DNA of 18,159 nt from Salinisphaera sp035690525. Lineage in GTDB: Bacteria > Pseudomonadota > Gammaproteobacteria > Nevskiales > Salinisphaeraceae. The translations under genes and the position numbers were made by a program. This document shows positions 15,079 through 18,159 of the stretch, piece by piece (positions within the stretch are counted from its first letter, which is position 1; each line of letters opens with the position of its first letter). The notes beneath the pieces were generated by a model, which worked only from the letters and a program-made list of their open reading frames with translations, had not been told where the DNA came from and ran no database searches. Location: the NCBI RefSeq assembly GCF_035690525.1, contig NZ_DASSKM010000200.1, positions 1 to 18,159 of the forward strand. The letters are read 5' to 3'.

Positions 15079-15181
15079 CCTGAGGGTATTTACAAAACGT
15101 AGCGAGCGCCGTCGCTTTGGGCACGGCCGGAGCGCGGCAAGCGCAGTAGTTTTGTAAATATCCTCGGGGATAGATCGAGGA
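15079..15181 (+). promoter_or_regulatory. long stem-loop with alternative Shine-Dalgarno-sequestering hairpin upstream of the dehydrogenase gene
   Basis: The arms at 15079-15098 and 15149-15168 form a 20-bp stem in plus-strand RNA, with 18 Watson-Crick pairs and two G-U pairs; in minus-strand RNA those two would be A-C mismatches. The 50-nt loop can fold further (AGCGA-N6-TCGCT at 15101-15116, or GCCGT-N10-ACGGC at 15108-15127). The 3' arm contains TCCTCG (15161-15166), complementary to CGAGGA (15176-15181), the ribosome binding site of the gene starting at 15191. The two pairings exclude each other. It could instead be a dispersed palindromic element. It matches no riboswitch class I know. 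Confidence 0.45.
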
Positions 15182-15190
15182 AATGCATAT

Positions 15191-16198
15191 ATGTCCGCAG
15201 GAACAGACAATGGAGCGCGGCAGGACATGCGGGCGGCCATACTGACTTCGCCCGGATGTTTTGAAATCCGGCATGTACCGGTTCCGCGGCCCGCGGCTGG
15301 TCAGGTGCGCATCCGGGTCGAGGGATGTGGTGTGTGTGCCTCGACGCTGCCGGCGTTCGAAGGCCGCGACTGGTTCGATTATCCGCTCGCGCCGGGCGGC
15401 CTCGGACACGAAGTGTGGGGCGTGGTCGATGCCTGCGGCGCTGAGGTCAGCGGTGTCGAGCCCGGCCAACGTGTCGCGGCGCTGAGCTCCCACGGTTTTG
15501 CCGAATACGATCTGGCGGCCGGCGACGCCGTGATCGAACTGCCCGATACGCTGGCCGCGCGCGCGTTTCCCGGCGAGGCGCTCGGTTGTGTGATGAATAT
15601 CTGGCGGCGCGCCGATATTCGGGCCGGGCACACGGTCGCGGTGGTCGGCGCCGGTTTTCTCGGCGCCGCTCTGATCCGGTTGGCGGTCGATGCGGGCGCC
15701 GAGGTGATCGCCGTTTCGCGGTCGGCCTGGTCGCGCGAACAGGCCGCGGCCATGGGCGCGCGGGAAATTCTGCCCCTGGATGACGGCGGCGCCGTGCAAC
15801 GACGGATCGAGCAGTTGACCGGCGGCGCGGGATGCGAACGCGTGATCGAAGCCACCGGCAAGCCCGAGCCGTTGAACGTGGCCGGCGCGCTGACCGCGTT
15901 TGGCGGGCGACTGGTCATCGCGGGTTTTCATCAGGACGGCCCGCGCACGGTGGACATGCAGATGTGGAACTGGCGCGGGATCGATGTGATCAATGCCCAC
16001 GAGCGCGATCCCGCGGTCGCTCTGGACGGAGTGCGCCGGGCGATTGAAGCGGTCGATCGGGGAAAACTGGACTTGGCGCGGCTGGTGACTCACGACTACC
16101 CGCTGCACGAACTCGGCGAGGCGATGCGCGCCGTGCAACAGCGCTCGCAGGGGCTGACCAAGGCGGTGATCACGATGGGAGAGTCCGACCATGCATGA
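15191..16198 (+). CDS. zinc-type medium-chain alcohol/polyol dehydrogenase family protein
   Basis: A 335-aa MDR-family oxidoreductase. Catalytic-zinc residues are visible: Cys49 in EGCGVCAS, His73-Glu74 in GGLGHEVWG and Cys133 in EALGCVMN. The four-Cys structural zinc loop of classical alcohol dehydrogenases is missing, as in several sugar-type MDR enzymes. The NAD(P)-binding motif is VVGAGFLGAA (151-160). It probably oxidises or reduces a hydroxyl or keto group on a sugar, judged from its neighbours; the substrate is unknown. The ATG at 15191 has GAGGA nine bases upstream; an in-frame Met13 (15227), after AGGA, is a possible alternative. It overlaps the next gene by eight bases, so the two are co-translated. 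An unusual leader structure precedes it. Confidence 0.87.
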   Translation: MSAGTDNGARQDMRAAILTSPGCFEIRHVPVPRPAAGQVRIRVEGCGVCASTLPAFEGRDWFDYPLAPGGLGHEVWGVVDACGAEVSGVEPGQRVAALSSHGFAEYDLAAGDAVIELPDTLAARAFPGEALGCVMNIWRRADIRAGHTVAVVGAGFLGAALIRLAVDAGAEVIAVSRSAWSREQAAAMGAREILPLDDGGAVQRRIEQLTGGAGCERVIEATGKPEPLNVAGALTAFGGRLVIAGFHQDGPRTVDMQMWNWRGIDVINAHERDPAVALDGVRRAIEAVDRGKLDLARLVTHDYPLHELGEAMRAVQQRSQGLTKAVITMGESDHA

Positions 16199-17258
16199 TA
16201 TGCGGAGAACCAAACCACGGCTCGGCTTCATCGGCCTGGGCCGGATCGGCCAGAAACGCATGCAATCGGTGCTGGATAGCGACGCAGCCGAAATCGTCGC
16301 CGTCGCCGATCCGGACGGGGCTTGTCTCGCGCAGGTGCGGGCGGCGCTGCCGCGGGCCGTGGTTTGTCGCGATATCGATGCGTTACTCGAAGAGAATCTG
16401 GACGGGCTGGTGATCGCCACACCGAACGCGCTGCACGGCGCGCAGGCAATCGCGGCGCTCGAGGCGGGCGTCGCGGTGTTTTGCCAGAAGCCGTTGGCGG
16501 CCACCGCCGGGCAGGCACGGGTCATCGTCGATCATGCGCGCCGCAACGATCGGCTTCTCGGGGTGGATCTGTCCTACCGGTATCTGTACGGCATGCAACG
16601 GATCAAGCAGCTGATGAGCGAAGGCGCGCTGGGCGATGTCTACGCCTTGCAGCTCAGTTTCCACAACGCGTTCGGCCCGGACAAACCCTGGTTTTACCGG
16701 CGCGAGTCGGCCGGCGGCGGTTGCGTGCTCGATCTTGGGGTTCACTTGATCGATCTGGCGCTCTGGGTGTTCGATTATCCAGTGGTCGAGCGTGTCACCG
16801 GCCGCTGCTACGCCGGCGGCGAACTGCTGCCGGCCGACGACGGGCGCCTAAACGAGTTGCCGGTGGAGGACTATGCTTCGCTGCAACTGGTTCTCGCCAA
16901 CGGCGCCACCGTGGACATCAGTTGTTCCTGGCATTTGCCGCTCGGTCGAAGCGCCGATATTCAGGCCGAATTCTACGGCACGCGCGGCGGCGCCGGCGTG
17001 CGCAACGTGGCCGGTTCGTTCTTCGATTTTCGCAGCGAACTGCATGACGGATGTACGACGCAGGTGCTCTACGAGCCCGCGCAGGAAGGCCCGTGGAGCG
17101 GCCGCGCTATCGTTGGCTGGGCGCGCCAACTCGCGGCCGACGGCCGTTTTGACGCCGCCTCCGAAGGGGTGGTCGTCGTTGCCGAAGCGATCGACGCGAT
17201 TTATGCCACCCGCGATACCGCGCCGGTCATCCGGCGTTCGCCGGCGCTGGTGTCCTGA
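16191..17258 (+). CDS. Gfo/Idh/MocA family oxidoreductase
   Basis: A 355-aa NAD(P)-dependent oxidoreductase of the glucose-fructose oxidoreductase/inositol dehydrogenase family. The N-terminal Rossmann domain shows GFIGLGRIGQKRM (12-24), VADPDG (38-43) and CQKPLA (98-103), where the family usually has EKPLA; the catalytic Lys is kept. The C-terminal domain has the family's GGGCVLDLGVHLIDLALWVF block with the conserved Asp and His. Such enzymes oxidise or reduce sugar hydroxyls, often in nucleotide-sugar or cyclitol metabolism. The start at 16191 overlaps the dehydrogenase stop and has GGGAGAG upstream; the Met at 16200 is an alternative. With the preceding dehydrogenase it suggests a two-step redox change such as an epimerisation or keto-sugar formation, which is inference. 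Confidence 0.88.
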   Translation: MHDMRRTKPRLGFIGLGRIGQKRMQSVLDSDAAEIVAVADPDGACLAQVRAALPRAVVCRDIDALLEENLDGLVIATPNALHGAQAIAALEAGVAVFCQKPLAATAGQARVIVDHARRNDRLLGVDLSYRYLYGMQRIKQLMSEGALGDVYALQLSFHNAFGPDKPWFYRRESAGGGCVLDLGVHLIDLALWVFDYPVVERVTGRCYAGGELLPADDGRLNELPVEDYASLQLVLANGATVDISCSWHLPLGRSADIQAEFYGTRGGAGVRNVAGSFFDFRSELHDGCTTQVLYEPAQEGPWSGRAIVGWARQLAADGRFDAASEGVVVVAEAIDAIYATRDTAPVIRRSPALVS

Positions 17259-17373
17259 ACATCTGCCGAAAATAATCGACGACCTCGGCCAGCCCCTGTT
17301 CGGGTGGGATCGCGGGCGTCCAGTCGAGCACCTGCCGGGCCTTGCCGGTATCCGGGGTGCCGTTCTGTTTCAT
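17227..17373 (-). pseudogene. C-terminal remnant of an NAD-dependent epimerase/dehydratase
   Basis: A 48-codon frame reads MKQNGTPDTGKARQVLDWTP and then IPPEQGLAEVVDYFRQMF before its stop. This matches the last 35-40 residues of sugar epimerases/decarboxylases (pattern D-x-x-KA-x-x-x-LGW-x-P, then EGL-x-x-x-x-x-YF). The rest of such a gene (about 270 residues) is absent: upstream on this strand the sequence turns AT-rich and has no epimerase similarity. The frame does have an ATG with AAGGAT six bases before it, so it might be translated. It overlaps the 3' end of the Gfo/Idh gene by 32 bp on the opposite strand. It is most likely a leftover from rearrangement. Confidence 0.6.
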
Positions 17374-17423
17374 AAATTATCCTTTGCGCCACGGTCGTTT
17401 GAAATATCACAAACTGATTCTGC

Positions 17424-17588
17424 ATGGCGGATAAATCGTTCTTGTATACGGGTGAACCCGATGAAAGAGTAGGAAAACGAATAAGTATCGGAACGGATTG
17501 CCTGGAGCTGTGCCTTATGTCGAAAATTTTAAAATTCGACAGAGTGGATCGTTCCGACACGACGACAACCAAAGGCCAAGAGAAATGA
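17424..17588 (+). CDS. possible small protein, 54 aa
   Basis: An open frame from ATG 17424 (MADKSFLYTGEPDERVG at the N-terminus, SKILKFDRVDRSD near the end) stops at a TGA that overlaps the ATG of the following epimerase as ATGA, the same coupling used elsewhere in this cluster. Against it: there is no Shine-Dalgarno, the sequence is AT-rich compared with its neighbours, and I recognise no family. It could be a leader peptide for the epimerase or a chance frame. Not named. Confidence 0.3.
   Translation: MADKSFLYTGEPDERVGKRISIGTDCLELCLMSKILKFDRVDRSDTTTTKGQEK
17519..17540. repeat. AT-rich palindrome GTCGA-N12-TCGAC in the gap before the epimerase
   Basis: The core ATTTTAAAAT (17526-17535) is a perfect palindrome flanked by GTCGA and TCGAC, offset by two A's. 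It lies between TCGGAACG (17488-17495) and its reverse complement CGTTCCGA (17550-17557). The stretch from 17374 to 17584 is AT-rich compared with the genes around it. It may hold the promoter or operator of the epimerase, but I could not place a convincing -35/-10 pair. Confidence 0.4.
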
Positions 17589-18159
17589 AAGAAAGGGCTT
17601 TGATTACCGGCGGGGCCGGCTTCATCGGTGCTTATCTGGCGCGGGAACTGCTCGACCACGGCTATCGGGTCCGTGTGCTGGATAACCTGATTCCACAGGT
17701 GCACGGGGCCCGGCGGCAGCGGCCGGGTTATCTGTCGGCCGAAGTGGAACTGCGCCGTGGCGACATCCGCGATCGCGATGCGGTGACAGCCGCCCTGGAC
17801 GGGGTCGACGTGGTGTTCCACTATGCGGCCGCGGTCGGCGTCGGCCAGAGCATGTACCAGATCGCGCACTACACCGAGGTCAATAATCTCGGCACGGCGG
17901 TGTTGCTGGAAGCACTGGCCGAAAATCCCGTGCGCAGGTTGGTGGTGGCCTCCAGCATGAGTCTATACGGCGAAGGACAGTATCGCTCGGTGGCCGGCGA
18001 GCCGCAGCCGGCGCGCCGAACCCGCGAGCAGCTCCACCGGCGCGAATGGGAGCCGGTGGATTCGGACGGCGAGCCGTTGATACCGATGCCCACGGCAGAG
18101 ACGAAAGCGCCCGATCTGGCCTCGGTGTACGCGTTGTCGAAATTCGATCAGGAACAGTT
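17585..18159 (+). CDS. NAD-dependent sugar epimerase/dehydratase, 3'-truncated by window edge
   Basis: The first 191 residues of an extended short-chain dehydrogenase. Visible: the NAD-binding TGGAGFIG (8-15) and acidic VLDN (31-34), GDIRDRDAV, HYAAAVGVGQSMY, the Ser region VVASSMSLYGEG, and the catalytic pair Y182-x3-K186 (SVYALSKFDQE). It resembles UDP-glucose 4-epimerase-like enzymes that act on nucleotide sugars in the cytoplasm; the exact reaction cannot be told. An insertion-like segment rich in charged residues (about 140-175) lies between the Ser and Tyr motifs. The ATG at 17585 overlaps the stop of a possible small gene; AAGAGA just upstream is a weak ribosome binding site. The C-terminal half lies beyond the window. 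Confidence 0.9.
   Translation, partial: MKERALITGGAGFIGAYLARELLDHGYRVRVLDNLIPQVHGARRQRPGYLSAEVELRRGDIRDRDAVTAALDGVDVVFHYAAAVGVGQSMYQIAHYTEVNNLGTAVLLEALAENPVRRLVVASSMSLYGEGQYRSVAGEPQPARRTREQLHRREWEPVDSDGEPLIPMPTAETKAPDLASVYALSKFDQEQ

Noticed and set aside
15068..16525. 485-codon open frame on the minus strand across the dehydrogenase and Gfo/Idh genes
   Set aside because: Antisense shadow: composition is Arg/His/Ala-rich with no domain, while both plus-strand genes have clear motifs and ribosome binding sites.
17201..17869. 222-codon minus-strand open frame over the epimerase start and AT-rich gap
   Set aside because: No family resemblance and antisense to the clear epimerase N-terminus; the epimerase-like remnant is in a different frame.
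1..18159. CRISPR arrays, tRNA/rRNA genes, insertion sequences, toxin-antitoxin or defence genes
   Set aside because: I looked for spaced direct repeats, cloverleaf genes and transposase or defence motifs and found none.

Overview
The window looks like one stretch of a high-GC (about 65% by eye) gammaproteobacterial chromosome. The evidence is gene content: a divergent ppsA/ppsR pair, a monothiol glutaredoxin of the CGFS type, a DUF1249 (YqiB-like) protein, a CvrA/NhaP2-type antiporter and a single-domain ornithine carbamoyltransferase. I cannot fix the genus from sequence alone; a halophilic or marine Salinisphaera-like lineage would fit but is a guess. No rRNA, tRNA, CRISPR array or transposase gene is visible.

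Left two thirds (1-11469), ordinary housekeeping genes: the 3' end of an EgtD-like histidine methyltransferase (ergothioneine pathway) converges on argF. Next come a Mn-type superoxide dismutase gene (minus strand), divergent from grxD, and a stand-alone CinA-N-like molybdopterin-binding-domain protein. A plus-strand terminator follows. A two-domain sulfurtransferase lies just downstream of ppsA (minus strand, 20-nt gap, probable operon). The PEP synthase regulator ppsR is divergent from ppsA, and PpsA carries the predicted PpsR target Thr two residues before its catalytic His. A DUF1249 gene follows behind a promoter that appears to make a leaderless mRNA. A K+/H+ antiporter gene (minus) and a TauE/SafE exporter gene (plus) diverge from an AT-rich palindrome that contains a consensus -10 in each direction.

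Right third (11710-18159), accessory carbohydrate-type cluster: two tandem CgeB-like glycosyltransferases (the second broken by a 1-nt frameshift) and a CmoB-like (TIGR04290-type) methyltransferase are joined by ATGA overlaps. A small conserved hypothetical gene on the minus strand interrupts the run. Then come a zinc-type alcohol dehydrogenase, a Gfo/Idh/MocA oxidoreductase overlapping it, an AT-rich gap holding a C-terminal epimerase remnant on the minus strand and a possible 54-codon small gene, and finally an NAD-dependent sugar epimerase running off the window. Together these could build and attach a modified sugar, but the product cannot be inferred.

The most interesting non-coding signal is a 20-bp stem with a 50-nt structured loop just upstream of the dehydrogenase gene. 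Its 3' arm contains an anti-Shine-Dalgarno that could instead pair with the gene's own ribosome binding site, the layout of a two-state RNA switch.
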